In this document: positions 45,602 to 54,685 of the stretch, piece after piece
Layout: each line of letters opens with the position of its first letter
Numbering within the stretch: the stretch's first letter is position 1
Assembly: GCA_016716715.1 (NCBI GenBank)
Contig: JADJVE010000007.1
Coordinates: forward strand, 205,885 to 269,884
Source: Acidobacteriota bacterium
GTDB taxonomy: Bacteria > Acidobacteriota > Thermoanaerobaculia > UBA5066
Direction: 5' to 3'
DNA: 64,000 nucleotides
Program-made: the position numbers and the translations under genes
The notes under the pieces: model-generated
The model's input: the letters and a program-made list of their open reading frames with translations, nothing else
What the model was told of the DNA's origin: nothing
Database searches by the model: none

Positions 45602-47098
45602 CCGGCTCCGGCCTTCTCAGCGACAGCAGCCAGCCCGTCCCGAACGCGATCGTCGAGCCGAGGAGCGAGTACCACGGCCACGCGATCATCTTCCCGAGCG
45701 GGAACGGGACGAAGCCCTTCGAGCCCAGCCACAGGACGAACATGAACACGGCGGACGTCGCGATGCCGATCATCGCGTCCGTCTGCGTCGCCTTCCGCGC
45801 CCAGAGCGCGAGCAGGAACCCGCCGAGGAGGCCGCCGGCCGTCACGCTCGCGAGGCCGAGCGCGACCTGGACGGCCGGGACGCTCTGCGGCAGGCGCGAG
45901 AACCCGACCGCGAGCCCGGCGAGCACGAGCGTCCAGAAGAGCGTCAGCACCTTCCCGAGGACGAGCCCGCGCTTCCCCTCGACGTACTTCTTCCCCATCA
46001 GCGGCGCGACGATGTCGAGGGACAGCGCCGAGGCGAGCGAGTTCAGCGCCGACGACTCCGAGCACATCGCGGCCGAGAAGATTCCCGCCACGAGGTACGC
46101 CGACACGAACGGCGGCAGGCTCGTCACGATGAACGTCGGCAGGATCGCGTCCGACGACGCGAACCCGCCGGGCCCGATCGGCCGTCCGCCGTAGAACGCG
46201 AACATTCCGACGCCGAGCGCGAGAAACAGCGTGAACTGCAGGATCACGAGGACGCCCGACCCGATGAGCGCCTTCTGCGCGTCGCGCAGGCCGCGGCACG
46301 CGAGAAGCCGCTGGACGATCAGCTGATCGGCGCCGTGGGAGGCCATGGCCAACACGGCCCCGCCGATGACACCGGAAAAAGGGTATAGGGTTCGGAAAGA
46401 TTCTTTGAAAGGTTAAAGAGGCGAACCGGCTGCCCGAGCTCCGCGCACCTTCCAAGAATCTCCTGAAATCCTCCCAATCCCCCGCCGAACGCATTCAGCA
46501 GCACCCAGAGAGCCATGATCGCGCCAGAGATGTAGACGAGGACCTGGATGAGGTCGATCCAGATGACCGCCTTGATGCCGCCGACGTACGTGTAGAGCGC
46601 GGTCGCGCCTGCGAGGAGGAGGATTGCCGCCCAGACCGGGATTCCGAGGATGAGCGCGATGGGGATCGCGGGGACCGCGAGGCGGACGCTCGCCGCCATG
46701 ACGCGCGTGACCATGAAGATCAGCGACGTGAATCGCCGCGCGCCGACGCCGAAGCGCCGCTCGAGGAGCGCGTAGGCCGTCGTGATTTCGCCGTGGAAGT
46801 AGCCCGGAAGAAGGATGAACGAGACGGCAATGCGTCCGACGAGGTAGCCGAACGCGAGCTGGAGGAACGTGAACCCGGACCGGTACGCGTCGCCCGGCAC
46901 CGAGAGGAACGTGAGCGCGGAAGTCTCCGTCGCGACGATCGAGGCCATGACGGCGCCCCACGGCATCGCGTGGCCGCCCAGGAAGTAGTCCTTCGCGTCC
47001 TTCTGGCCCCGGCCGAGCCACGCGCCCAGCACGTTGATCGCCACGAGGTACGCGGCGATCGCGAGAAGCGTCGGCACCCCGAGGGAAATGCCATCCAT
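45585..47098 (-). CDS. Sodium:solute symporter (SSS family), split by one frameshift
   Basis: About 13 membrane helices in the SSS/SLC5 pattern. The N-terminal half (from ATG 47098) includes YFLGGHAMPWGAVMASIVAT, the SSS hallmark, and the C-terminal half includes FSAAMCSESSALNSLASALS. Two frames join at 46372-46384. The upstream frame reads EPYTLF then PVSSAG, while the downstream frame should read SGVIGGAVLAMASHGADQL. Adding one T to the minus-strand run CTTTTTCC would give PYTLFSGVIGG. A homopolymer indel in the assembly is likely; a real lesion or slippage is possible. The AT-rich motif lies 13-20 bases away. Substrate unknown (sugars, amino acids, sialic acid or others). Confidence 0.82.
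46397..46416 (+). repeat. AT-rich recurrent motif
   Basis: AAGATTCTTTGAAAGGTTAA, identical over 20 bases to 6940-6959. Antisense in the symporter, coding strand NLSKNL. Confidence 0.7.
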
Positions 47099-47132
47099 CA
47101 GGGCGGCATGATCACACAGGGCACGGCCCATT

Positions 47133-47138
47133 TAGACT
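47133..47138 (+). promoter_or_regulatory. Leaderless-type -10 box (TAGACT) for addB
   Basis: TAGACT, six bases (CCGCGC), then the GTG at 47145. Confidence 0.6.
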
Positions 47139-47144
47139 CCGCGC

Positions 47145-50100
47145 GTGACACCGGCCGTCGAACGCAACAGGCTCCACGCGGGGCTGGCGGACTTCTGCGC
47201 GGCGCACCCCGTGGACGAGAAGATCCTCCTCGTTCCGTCCTTCCCCGTCGGCCAGCAGATTCTCGACGCGCTCGCACGCTCGGGCTGCGCGCACCTGAAT
47301 CTCCGACCCGCGACCGTCTTCTCGCTCGCGCACGGCGTCGCCGGCCCGGCCCTCGCGGCGGCCGGACGTGTGACGCTCTCACGAGCCCAGCTGCTCGCCC
47401 TCGTCGAGGACGCGTGCGACCAGGTCCTCGAGCCCTCGTCGTACTTCGGGGCGCTGCGCGACAGGCCCGGCCTGCACCGCGCCCTGCAGTCCACGCTGAA
47501 CGAGATCCGGCGCGCGGGCCTGACGCCCGAGCAGCTCCCCTCCGAGGCGCTCGAGGACCCGCGCAAGGCACGCGAGATGAAGGCGATCGGCCGCTCCTAC
47601 CGCGACGCGCTCGAGGCCGGAAAGTTCGCGGACCCGCTCGACGTCCTCGCGGCCGCGACTCGCATGCTGCTCGAGGACCCCGGGCTGAAGCTCCCGACGG
47701 CGGTTCGCGTCCTCCGACCGGACGGAATCGACTTCTCGGGCGTCGAGGCCGCGTTCCTCGACGCGTTCCTGGCCCGCCCGGCCACGTCCCTCGCCGTCGA
47801 CGTGCCGGAGGACGCCCCGCTGACGGCGGAGCGCGTGTCGCTCGCGTGCGCCTCGGGGGAGGAGAACGAAGTACGGGCCGTCTTCCGCCGCGTCGTGGAC
47901 GAGACGATCCCGCTCGACGACGTCGAGATCGCGATCACGGACGACGCCGCGTACCGGCCGCTCGTTTACGAGCTGGCCCAGCAGGCGGGCTTCCCCTGCA
48001 CGTTCGCCGACGGCATCCCGGCGACGTTTTCACGCCCGGCCCAGGGCGTCCTCGACGTCCTCGACTGGATCGCGGGCGGGTACGAGGAGCGCGCCCTCGC
48101 GCGGCTGTTCGGCGCTGGCCGGGCGAACCTGGCGGCCGCGCACCCCCGTGGCGCGCTCGTGGGGCCTGTCCGCGCGGCGCGGGCGTTCCGGCGCGCGCGG
48201 ATCGTGCGTGGGCGCGACCGCACTCGCGCGCGCCTCGCGCTCGAGAGAGAGCGCCTCGAGCGCCGGGCCCGGGCCGAGGGCCTCGAGCCGGAGGCCGTCG
48301 CCGAGCGTCTCGTGCCCCTCGACGCGGTCGCGGCCTGGGTGGACCGCCTCCTCGCGATCGCCCCCGTGCCCGACCCCGAGGGCCGGGTCGACCTCGCCGC
48401 GCTCGCGCGCGCGGGCCTCGCGATCACGGGTCTCCTCGACGTCGCGAGCCGGCTGGACGGCATGGCGCGCGAGGGCCTCGCCCGCCTCTTCGCGGAGTTC
48501 GCGTCGCTGCCGCCGCGCAGGCTCCCGCTCGTGGAGGCGGCGGCGCGCCTGCGCGAGGCCGTCGGGGCGCTCGCCGTCGCGTCCTCGACGCCCGCGCCCG
48601 GACACGCGCACGTCGCGCGCATCGCGGACGCCGGATGGAGCGGCCGCGGGCGCACGTTCGTCCTCGGCCTCGACGAAGCGCGCTTCCCCGGCGGCGGGGC
48701 GCAGGATCCCGTCCTCCTCGACCACGAGCGCGAGGCCGTCAACAGCCGGATGGGCTCGCACGCGCTGCCACTGCGCCGCGGGACCGCGGCCGAGGAGAGC
48801 CGGCGCGCGCTCGCTTCGCTCCTCGCCCGCGCGCGCGGCCGCCTCGTCCTCTCGTACTCGAACCGCGACTTTCTGCAGGACGCCGAGCAGTTCCCCTCGT
48901 CGGCCGTTCTCGACGTCTTCCGCGCGCTCGAGGGCCGGCCGCGCGCGAGCTTCCGCGACCTCTTCGACCGCGAGGGCGCGCCTGCCGCGTTCCGGCCGGC
49001 GGGCGCGCCGCTCGACGAGATCGAGTGGTGGCTCGCGGCCCTTCACGCACCGGGGACGGATCCGGAGCGCGCGGGGCGCGAGGTCGAGACCGCCTACCCG
49101 TGGATCGCGGACGGGCGCGAGGCTGACGAGGCGCGTCGCTCCCCGGCGTTCACGAAGTGGGACGGGCGGCTGTCGGTCGCGCATGGCGAGCTGGACCCGC
49201 GTGTCACGCGCGAGCCGACGTCCGCCTCGCGCCTCCAGCTCCTCGCGAAGAGCCCGCGCGGGTACTTCCTGAAGTACGTCCTCGGCCTCTCGGAGCCGGA
49301 CGAGGACCACGCCGTGGACGTCTGGCTGGACGCCCTCGAGTACGGCCGGCTCTTCCACGAGACCGTCTTCGAGTTCTTCACGGAACGCGTGGAGCCGGAC
49401 GCGCCGTTCGACCTCGTCCGGGAGACGGCGCGCCTTCTCAAGGTCGCCGACCGCAACCTCGTCCGGATGCGCGGGGAGATCCCGCCCCCGAGCGACGTCG
49501 CGTTCCGGCAGCAGCGCGACGCCTTCCTCGCCGACCTCGACGTGTTCGTCAAGGGAGAGGCGAAGAGCGCGTCGACGTCGGTCCCGCGGTTCTTCGAGGT
49601 GCCGCTCGGTCGTTCGTACGGCAGCGCGGGCAAGGATCTCGCGTCCGCCGAGCCCGTCGAGATCGCGGGCGGGGGCGGAACGTTCCTCCTCCAGGGGCAG
49701 ATCGACCGCATCGACTCCGAGGGAGCCGGCGCGTGGGCCGTGTGGGACTACAAGACGGGCAGCGAGAGACAGTTCAAGGACGCCTTGCCGCTGAACAGGG
49801 GCCGCCAGATCCAGCACGCCCTCTACGCGCGCGCCGCGGAGACCCTCCTCCGGCGTTCGGGGTTCGACGTGAAGTCCCTGCGCTCGGGCTACTACTTCCC
49901 GACCCGGAAGGGCGGGGGCCGCCGCGTCGTGCCCGAGGTGTCCGACGCCGACGTCGACGCCACGCTGAAGAACCTCTTCGACCTCCTCGCCGCGGGCGCG
50001 TTCCCGCACTCGGTCCGGAAGCGCGACTGCGACTGGTGCGACTTCCGCCTCGCCTGCGGCGATCCCGGGGAGGCGGCCCGCCAGTCGAAGGCGAAGTGCG

Positions 50101-50156
50101 AGTCGGGCGAGCCGCTCCTCGAGGCGCTGCGCGCTCTGGGGGGCCGCGATGTCTGA
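47145..50156 (+). CDS. addB: AddB-like subunit of helicase-nuclease for double-strand break repair
   Basis: 1003-residue partner of AddA. The N-terminal half is an inactivated helicase fold without a Walker A site. The middle has TFVLGLDEARFPGGG, shared with AddB/RecC-like proteins. The C-terminal RecB-type nuclease carries GQIDRID...VWDYKTGSE (catalytic Asp and Asp-x-Lys) and QIQHALYA. The Fe-S cluster ligands CX2CX5C are at Cys962, 965 and 971, but the fourth ligand, normally in a CPxxYF motif, is Ser703 here (AKSPRGYFLKYVL). GTG start behind a leaderless-type promoter. It overlaps addA by eight bases. Confidence 0.88.
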   Translation: MTPAVERNRLHAGLADFCAAHPVDEKILLVPSFPVGQQILDALARSGCAHLNLRPATVFSLAHGVAGPALAAAGRVTLSRAQLLALVEDACDQVLEPSSYFGALRDRPGLHRALQSTLNEIRRAGLTPEQLPSEALEDPRKAREMKAIGRSYRDALEAGKFADPLDVLAAATRMLLEDPGLKLPTAVRVLRPDGIDFSGVEAAFLDAFLARPATSLAVDVPEDAPLTAERVSLACASGEENEVRAVFRRVVDETIPLDDVEIAITDDAAYRPLVYELAQQAGFPCTFADGIPATFSRPAQGVLDVLDWIAGGYEERALARLFGAGRANLAAAHPRGALVGPVRAARAFRRARIVRGRDRTRARLALERERLERRARAEGLEPEAVAERLVPLDAVAAWVDRLLAIAPVPDPEGRVDLAALARAGLAITGLLDVASRLDGMAREGLARLFAEFASLPPRRLPLVEAAARLREAVGALAVASSTPAPGHAHVARIADAGWSGRGRTFVLGLDEARFPGGGAQDPVLLDHEREAVNSRMGSHALPLRRGTAAEESRRALASLLARARGRLVLSYSNRDFLQDAEQFPSSAVLDVFRALEGRPRASFRDLFDREGAPAAFRPAGAPLDEIEWWLAALHAPGTDPERAGREVETAYPWIADGREADEARRSPAFTKWDGRLSVAHGELDPRVTREPTSASRLQLLAKSPRGYFLKYVLGLSEPDEDHAVDVWLDALEYGRLFHETVFEFFTERVEPDAPFDLVRETARLLKVADRNLVRMRGEIPPPSDVAFRQQRDAFLADLDVFVKGEAKSASTSVPRFFEVPLGRSYGSAGKDLASAEPVEIAGGGGTFLLQGQIDRIDSEGAGAWAVWDYKTGSERQFKDALPLNRGRQIQHALYARAAETLLRRSGFDVKSLRSGYYFPTRKGGGRRVVPEVSDADVDATLKNLFDLLAAGAFPHSVRKRDCDWCDFRLACGDPGEAARQSKAKCESGEPLLEALRALGGRDV

Positions 50157-53100
50157 GCGGGTGCTGAAGACGGGACCGCTCCCGGACGCCGCCGAGCGCC
50201 TCCGTATCGAGACGGAGCTCGACCGGAACTTCCTCGTGGAGGCGGGCGCGGGCTCCGGCAAGACGACGAGCCTCGTCTCGCGGATGATCGCGCTCCTCGG
50301 CGCGGGCCTCGCCGAGCCGGACGCGCTCGTCGCCGTGACGTTCACGCGCAAGGCCGCCTCACAGCTGCGGCAGCGCTTCCAGGAAAAGCTGGAGGAGCGC
50401 CTCGCGGCCGAGAAGGAGCCCGCCGTCAAGGAGCGGCTCGAGAAAGCCCAGAAGGGCCTCGACCTCGTCCGCGTCGGGACGATCCATTCGTTCTGCGCCT
50501 CGCTGCTGCGCGAGCGCCCGGTCGAGGCCGGCATCGACCTCGGCCTGTCGGACGTCAAGCTCCAGGAAGCCGCGCTCTTCCAGCCGCTCGCGTGGCGCGA
50601 GTGGATCGCCGACTGCGCGGAGAAGGACGACCCGCGGCTCGCGGCGCTGGAAGAGACGGGCCTCGCCGCCCAGGACCTCGAGAGCGCGTTCCTGACGCTC
50701 GCGGAATATCCCGACGTCGTCCCGGCCGTCGCGAGCCCGCCGCCGCCGAAGCCCGCGCTCGACGGCGTCCGCCGGAAGACGGCTCTGCTCCTCGCGGAGG
50801 CCGGGCCGCTCAAGCCGGGCGAGCCGCTCGCGGGGAAGGAAGCCGACGACCTGCAGGCCGCGCTCGTGAGGGTCGCGCGCCTCCTCGAACAGCCGGACGC
50901 CGAGAGCGACGACGGCTTCGTCCGCGTGCTCGAGGAGCTCGAACCCGAGAAGCTCGCCGAGATCAAGGTCACACAGTGGGAAGGCGGCAAGGCGGCCGCG
51001 CTCGCGTTCGTGGCGCGCTTCGAGGCGTTCCGCGAGAAGGTCCTCCGGCCCACGCTCCTCGCGTGGCGCGAGTGGGTGCACCCGCGCGCGATGGGGTTTC
51101 TCCTCCCCGCGCTCGAGCGCCTGCGCACGCGCCGCCGCGAGGAGGGCTTCCTCACGTACGAGGACCTGCTCCTGATCTCCCGCGACGTCCTGCGCGACCA
51201 GCCGGCCGTTCGCCGGTACTTCCGCAGCCGCATCTCGCACCTTCTCGTCGACGAGTTCCAGGACACCGACCCGCTCCAGGCGGAGATCATGCTGTTCCTC
51301 ACCTCGGACGACGACCGGCAGAAGAACGCGTGGAAGCTGCGGCCGAGGCCGGGCTCGCTGTTCGTCGTCGGCGACCCGAAGCAGTCCATCTACCGCTTCC
51401 GCCGCGCGGACATCGAGACGTACGAGACGTTCACGGACATCGTGATCGCTTCGGGCGGCGCGGTCCTGCCTCTGACGTCGAGCTTCCGCACCGTGGACGC
51501 GGCCGCCGAGCCCGTCAACCGGACGTTCGCGGGGGTCTTCCCGAAGAAGGCGACGAAGCTCCAGGCCAGGTTCGCGCCCCTCGAGGCACGCGGCGCGGAG
51601 GCGGGGCCGACGTGCGGCGCTTTCCGGCTCGCGTCGCAGGGCGACGGAAACGTCCGCGAGGGCCGCGTGCGCTCGATCAACGCGCGGAACGTGGCCGACT
51701 TCGTCCGGCGCGCTCTCGCGGGCGGCTGGAAGATCCCTGCGGGCCCGGGCGGCGCGCTCGTGACTCCGCGCCCGTCGGACATCCTGGTCCTGACCGTGGG
51801 CCGCGACGCGCTCGCCGAGCACGCGCAGGCCCTCGAAGTCGCGGGCGTCCCCGTCGAGGTCACGGGGAGCAAGGCCTTCGCGATCACGAAGGGCCTTCTC
51901 GCGCTGCAGCCTCTCCTCGCCGCCGTGAACGACCCCGACGACGAAGTCGCCGTCGTCGCGTTCCTCTCGGGGCCGCTCTGCGGCGTGGACGACGACGCGC
52001 TCTGGCGCCACCGCAAGGCCGGCGGCCGATTCGCGTTCACGACCGACCCCGAACCCGGCACGGACGCGAAGATCGCCCGCGGCCTGGCTCACCTCCGCGA
52101 CGCCCTGAGGGACAGCCGTGCCTTCCCGCCCGCGGCCGCGCTCGTGAAGATCGTGGAGCGTCTCGGCCTCGCGGCGTCCATCTCCGCCGACGAAGGCGGC
52201 CGCACCGCGACCGGCAACCTCCTCAAGGTCCTCGCGTGGGCGCGGCGGCTCTCGGCCGACGGCCACTCCTTCGCGGACGTCGCGCGGCGCCTCGTCGAGG
52301 ACGCGCCCGAGCTCGAGGAGATGAGCGTCGACGCGGCGCGCTCGAACGCGGTCCGCCTCATGAACATCCACAAGGCCAAGGGGCTCGAGGCGCCCATCGT
52401 GATCCTCGCCGAGCCCGTCGACCGGACGCCGCACGAGCCGGGCTCCCACATCGAACGGACGGGCGACGTACCGCGCGGCTGGTTCCCGGTCCTCAAGCCG
52501 CTCGGCGAGCGCGGCGTGCGCATCCTCGCGCTCCCTCCGGACTGGGAGGAGAAGAGCGGAATCGAGCGCCTGTTCCTCGACGCCGAGCAGCAGCGTCTCT
52601 TCTACGTGGGCGCGACGCGCGCGATGTACACGCTCGTCGCGAGCGTCCACACGAAGGTCACGAAGAAGGACGGGCCGCGGCTCACGGGCCTCTGGGCGCC
52701 GCTCGACCCGTACCTCAAGGACCTCGTGGCCAGCCCCGCGCCCGCGCCGGCCCTGCCCGGACGCGACCTGCCGCCGCTCGCCGAAAGGCTCCCCGAGGTG
52801 CGCACGCGCCTCGCCGAGGCGCGGGAGCGCGCGGGCGCCCCGACGTATGGCGTCGTAACGGTGACGGCGCTCGCGAAGAAGGAGGGCCCCCGGGCCCCGT
52901 CGCCAGCCGAGGAGGCGCGTGGCGCCGCGTGGGGACGCGTCCTGCACCAGCTTCTCGAAGCGGCCCTGCGGATGCCCGGCGTCGACCTTCGGCCGCTCGC
53001 CCTCAATCTCATGCGGGACGAGGAGGTCGCGCCCGACCTCCTCGACGAAGTGCTTCGCGTCGCCGCGTCCGTCACGGCCTCCGAGCTCTGGACGCGGGCC

Positions 53101-53523
53101 CTCAAGTCGCCGCGCCGGTACGTCGAGGTCCCGTTCGAGATGGTCGTGCCGTCGGGCGACCTCGGCTTCGCGGCTGGGCCTCCCGAGACGCTCCTCAAGG
53201 GCGCAATGGACCTCGTCTTCGAAGAAGACGGCGTCTGGCGCATCGTGGACTGGAAGTCCGACGTCGTCGGCGACTCTCTCGCCGCGCTCGTCGCCCACTA
53301 CGCGCCTCAGGTGACGCACTACAGGCGTGCGTGGGAGGCGCTCACGAAGCGGCCGGCGAAGGCCGGGCTCTTCTTCATGGACACCGGGGAACTCGTCTGG
53401 CTGGGAGACGAGGGAAACGAGAAAGAAGAGAAGATTTCTTTGAAAGTGAATACAGCCGACCGGGAGAGCGGCGCGCGGCCTGATGGCTCCGCGCCCCGGC
53501 AGCGCTCGCTCTTCGACGAATGA
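50149..53523 (+). CDS. addA: AddA-like UvrD/RecB-family helicase-nuclease
   Basis: 1124-residue ATP-dependent 3'-5' helicase with C-terminal nuclease. Motif I is AGAGSGKTT (about 32-40), motif II VDEFQDTDPLQAEIM, motif III VGDPKQSIYRFRRAD, motif V MNIHKAKGLEAPI and motif VI LFYVGATRAMYTL. The nuclease domain has GAMDLVFEEDGVWRIVDWKS near 1022-1041, so both subunits keep nuclease residues as in AddAB. Processes double-strand ends to load RecA. The Chi-like site is unknown. A Lys/Glu-rich stretch near the C-terminus (NEKEEKISLKVNT) coincides with a full copy of the AT-rich motif. Confidence 0.93.
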   Translation: MSERVLKTGPLPDAAERLRIETELDRNFLVEAGAGSGKTTSLVSRMIALLGAGLAEPDALVAVTFTRKAASQLRQRFQEKLEERLAAEKEPAVKERLEKAQKGLDLVRVGTIHSFCASLLRERPVEAGIDLGLSDVKLQEAALFQPLAWREWIADCAEKDDPRLAALEETGLAAQDLESAFLTLAEYPDVVPAVASPPPPKPALDGVRRKTALLLAEAGPLKPGEPLAGKEADDLQAALVRVARLLEQPDAESDDGFVRVLEELEPEKLAEIKVTQWEGGKAAALAFVARFEAFREKVLRPTLLAWREWVHPRAMGFLLPALERLRTRRREEGFLTYEDLLLISRDVLRDQPAVRRYFRSRISHLLVDEFQDTDPLQAEIMLFLTSDDDRQKNAWKLRPRPGSLFVVGDPKQSIYRFRRADIETYETFTDIVIASGGAVLPLTSSFRTVDAAAEPVNRTFAGVFPKKATKLQARFAPLEARGAEAGPTCGAFRLASQGDGNVREGRVRSINARNVADFVRRALAGGWKIPAGPGGALVTPRPSDILVLTVGRDALAEHAQALEVAGVPVEVTGSKAFAITKGLLALQPLLAAVNDPDDEVAVVAFLSGPLCGVDDDALWRHRKAGGRFAFTTDPEPGTDAKIARGLAHLRDALRDSRAFPPAAALVKIVERLGLAASISADEGGRTATGNLLKVLAWARRLSADGHSFADVARRLVEDAPELEEMSVDAARSNAVRLMNIHKAKGLEAPIVILAEPVDRTPHEPGSHIERTGDVPRGWFPVLKPLGERGVRILALPPDWEEKSGIERLFLDAEQQRLFYVGATRAMYTLVASVHTKVTKKDGPRLTGLWAPLDPYLKDLVASPAPAPALPGRDLPPLAERLPEVRTRLAEARERAGAPTYGVVTVTALAKKEGPRAPSPAEEARGAAWGRVLHQLLEAALRMPGVDLRPLALNLMRDEEVAPDLLDEVLRVAASVTASELWTRALKSPRRYVEVPFEMVVPSGDLGFAAGPPETLLKGAMDLVFEEDGVWRIVDWKSDVVGDSLAALVAHYAPQVTHYRRAWEALTKRPAKAGLFFMDTGELVWLGDEGNEKEEKISLKVNTADRESGARPDGSAPRQRSLFDE
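53430..53453 (+). repeat. AT-rich recurrent motif, 24-bp exact copy A
   Basis: Core AAGATTTCTTTGAAAGTGAA. Identical over 24 bases to 62368-62391. Here it is read as KISLKVNT near the end of addA. Confidence 0.8.
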
Positions 53524-54119
53524 GGAGAACCGCGCTTCTCCTGGTTCTTGCGACCACCGGCTGCGCGTCCTCCGACTGGGCGAAGACCGAGAGCGTCCCC
53601 GGAGGAAAACTCTACGTCCCGAAGCTCTACGCTCCCCTCCTCCCCGGCTCGATGTACCCGGACAAGAAGGTGCAGATCCCGGCGAAGGCGCGCCCCGCGA
53701 TGGTCCTCGTCTGTCCGTCCAAGGGAGATTGCCGCCAAAGGGAAGTCCTCGACCACGCGGCGCAGAGGGGCCTCGTGGTGCTGGTCGGACGAGAGCCGAA
53801 TACCGATTTGCTTCGGACCCGTGCGGAGGCGGACCCTGAGCGGATCGGCTGGCTGCTCGTTTGGCCAGACGAAGCTTTTCTTAGAAGGTGGATACGGGCC
53901 GGCGCACCGGGCACCGCTACAGCGATAGTCGGGCCGCCTCGATTCCCCTCCTACCCTTCCAAGCATCTTCTCTTCGCGGCGCTGCTCGGCATGGAGCCTC
54001 TGGAGGCGGGAGACGGCATCGTCCTCAAGCTTTATTCTCCGAACCAGAATGGCCTCCTCCCGGGCGAGGCGTTTCGCGACGCCGTCGAGTGGCTGGCCGG
54101 CGAGCTCGGAGCGAGGTGA
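53520..54119 (+). CDS. Lipoprotein of unknown function downstream of addA
   Basis: 199 residues with a short lipoprotein signal (RRTALLLVLATTGC, Cys15). The rest looks like a reduced alpha/beta-hydrolase or Rossmann-like domain (AMVLVCPSKGDCRQREVLDH, RGLVVLVGREPN, KHLLFAALLGMEPLEAGDGI), without a clear nucleophile motif. The ATG overlaps the addA stop (ATGA), so it is co-translated with the repair genes, which is unusual company for a lipoprotein. Segments near 53,740-53,900 and 54,020-54,050 are AT-richer than the neighbours. Confidence 0.7.
   Translation: MRRTALLLVLATTGCASSDWAKTESVPGGKLYVPKLYAPLLPGSMYPDKKVQIPAKARPAMVLVCPSKGDCRQREVLDHAAQRGLVVLVGREPNTDLLRTRAEADPERIGWLLVWPDEAFLRRWIRAGAPGTATAIVGPPRFPSYPSKHLLFAALLGMEPLEAGDGIVLKLYSPNQNGLLPGEAFRDAVEWLAGELGAR
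53871..53895 (+). repeat. AT-rich recurrent motif, TTCTTAGAAGG variant
   Basis: Begins GAAGCTTTTCTTAGAAGGTG and ends GATAC. Read as EAFLRRW in the lipoprotein. It shares TTCTTAGAAGGTG with the minus-strand copy at 7198-7218. Confidence 0.5.
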
Positions 54120-54655
54120 ACGTGCTCTCCTGCGCCTGCGACGCCTTCCTCAACGACTGGTTCTCGAGCACCGCCGAGGGCGTCCGGCCTCCCACCTGGC
54201 GGCCCCTGTCCGAGCACCCCGACGCGCGCTTCGCGCCCGATCTCGACTGCTTCCGCGGCGAGAACCTCATCCTCGCGTTCTGCACCGAGTGCCGGCGGCG
54301 CTGGTACTTCAGCTGGGACCTGAAGGACGACGCGTTCCACGCCGTCCCGATCGGCGACGAGGTCCTCGCGACGCTCAACCTCGAGATCCCGCTCGAGCGC
54401 CTCGTCGCCTTCCTTCTGAGCCCCGAGTACAAATACTGGAACTGGGCGATCGAGGGCTGGTTCGACCGCTTCTTCCGGCTCGCGGGGGGCGACCTCGATG
54501 CGGCTGCGGCCTCCCTCCGCCACGCCCTCGAGACGCCCGGCCTCCGCGGAGACGTCGACGGCTCCATCCGGCGCCGGCACCAGCGAGTCCTGGACCTTCA
54601 GTCCGAGCGGGCTCGTGCGGCTGGGCCGAAGCGTCCCCGGAACCTCTCTCGCTGA
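54116..54655 (+). CDS. Cysteine-containing soluble protein of unknown function
   Basis: 179 residues from a GTG that overlaps the preceding stop (GTGA). Seven Trp residues and five Cys occur in a short protein, including LSCACDAF, LDCFRGEN and FCTECRRRWYFSWD; the last looks like half of a zinc-binding site. The middle is a globular alpha/beta region (VPIGDEVLATLNLEIPLERL), and the tail is Arg-rich (SIRRRHQRV, GPKRPRNLSR), perhaps nucleic-acid binding. No signal peptide. Last gene of the addBA run. No family recognised. Confidence 0.65.
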   Translation: MNVLSCACDAFLNDWFSSTAEGVRPPTWRPLSEHPDARFAPDLDCFRGENLILAFCTECRRRWYFSWDLKDDAFHAVPIGDEVLATLNLEIPLERLVAFLLSPEYKYWNWAIEGWFDRFFRLAGGDLDAAAASLRHALETPGLRGDVDGSIRRRHQRVLDLQSERARAAGPKRPRNLSR

Positions 54656-54671
54656 GACCGTGCCTCAGGTC

Positions 54672-54677
54672 TAAAAT
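54672..54677 (+). promoter_or_regulatory. Leaderless-type -10 box (TAAAAT) for the cytochrome gene
   Basis: TAAAAT, eight bases, then ATG at 54686. Confidence 0.55.
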
Positions 54678-54685
54678 CCGTCGCC

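Noticed and set aside
48030..51389. A 1119-codon minus-strand open frame opposite addB and addA
   Set aside because: Same reason: no domain, a mirror of well-defined sense genes.
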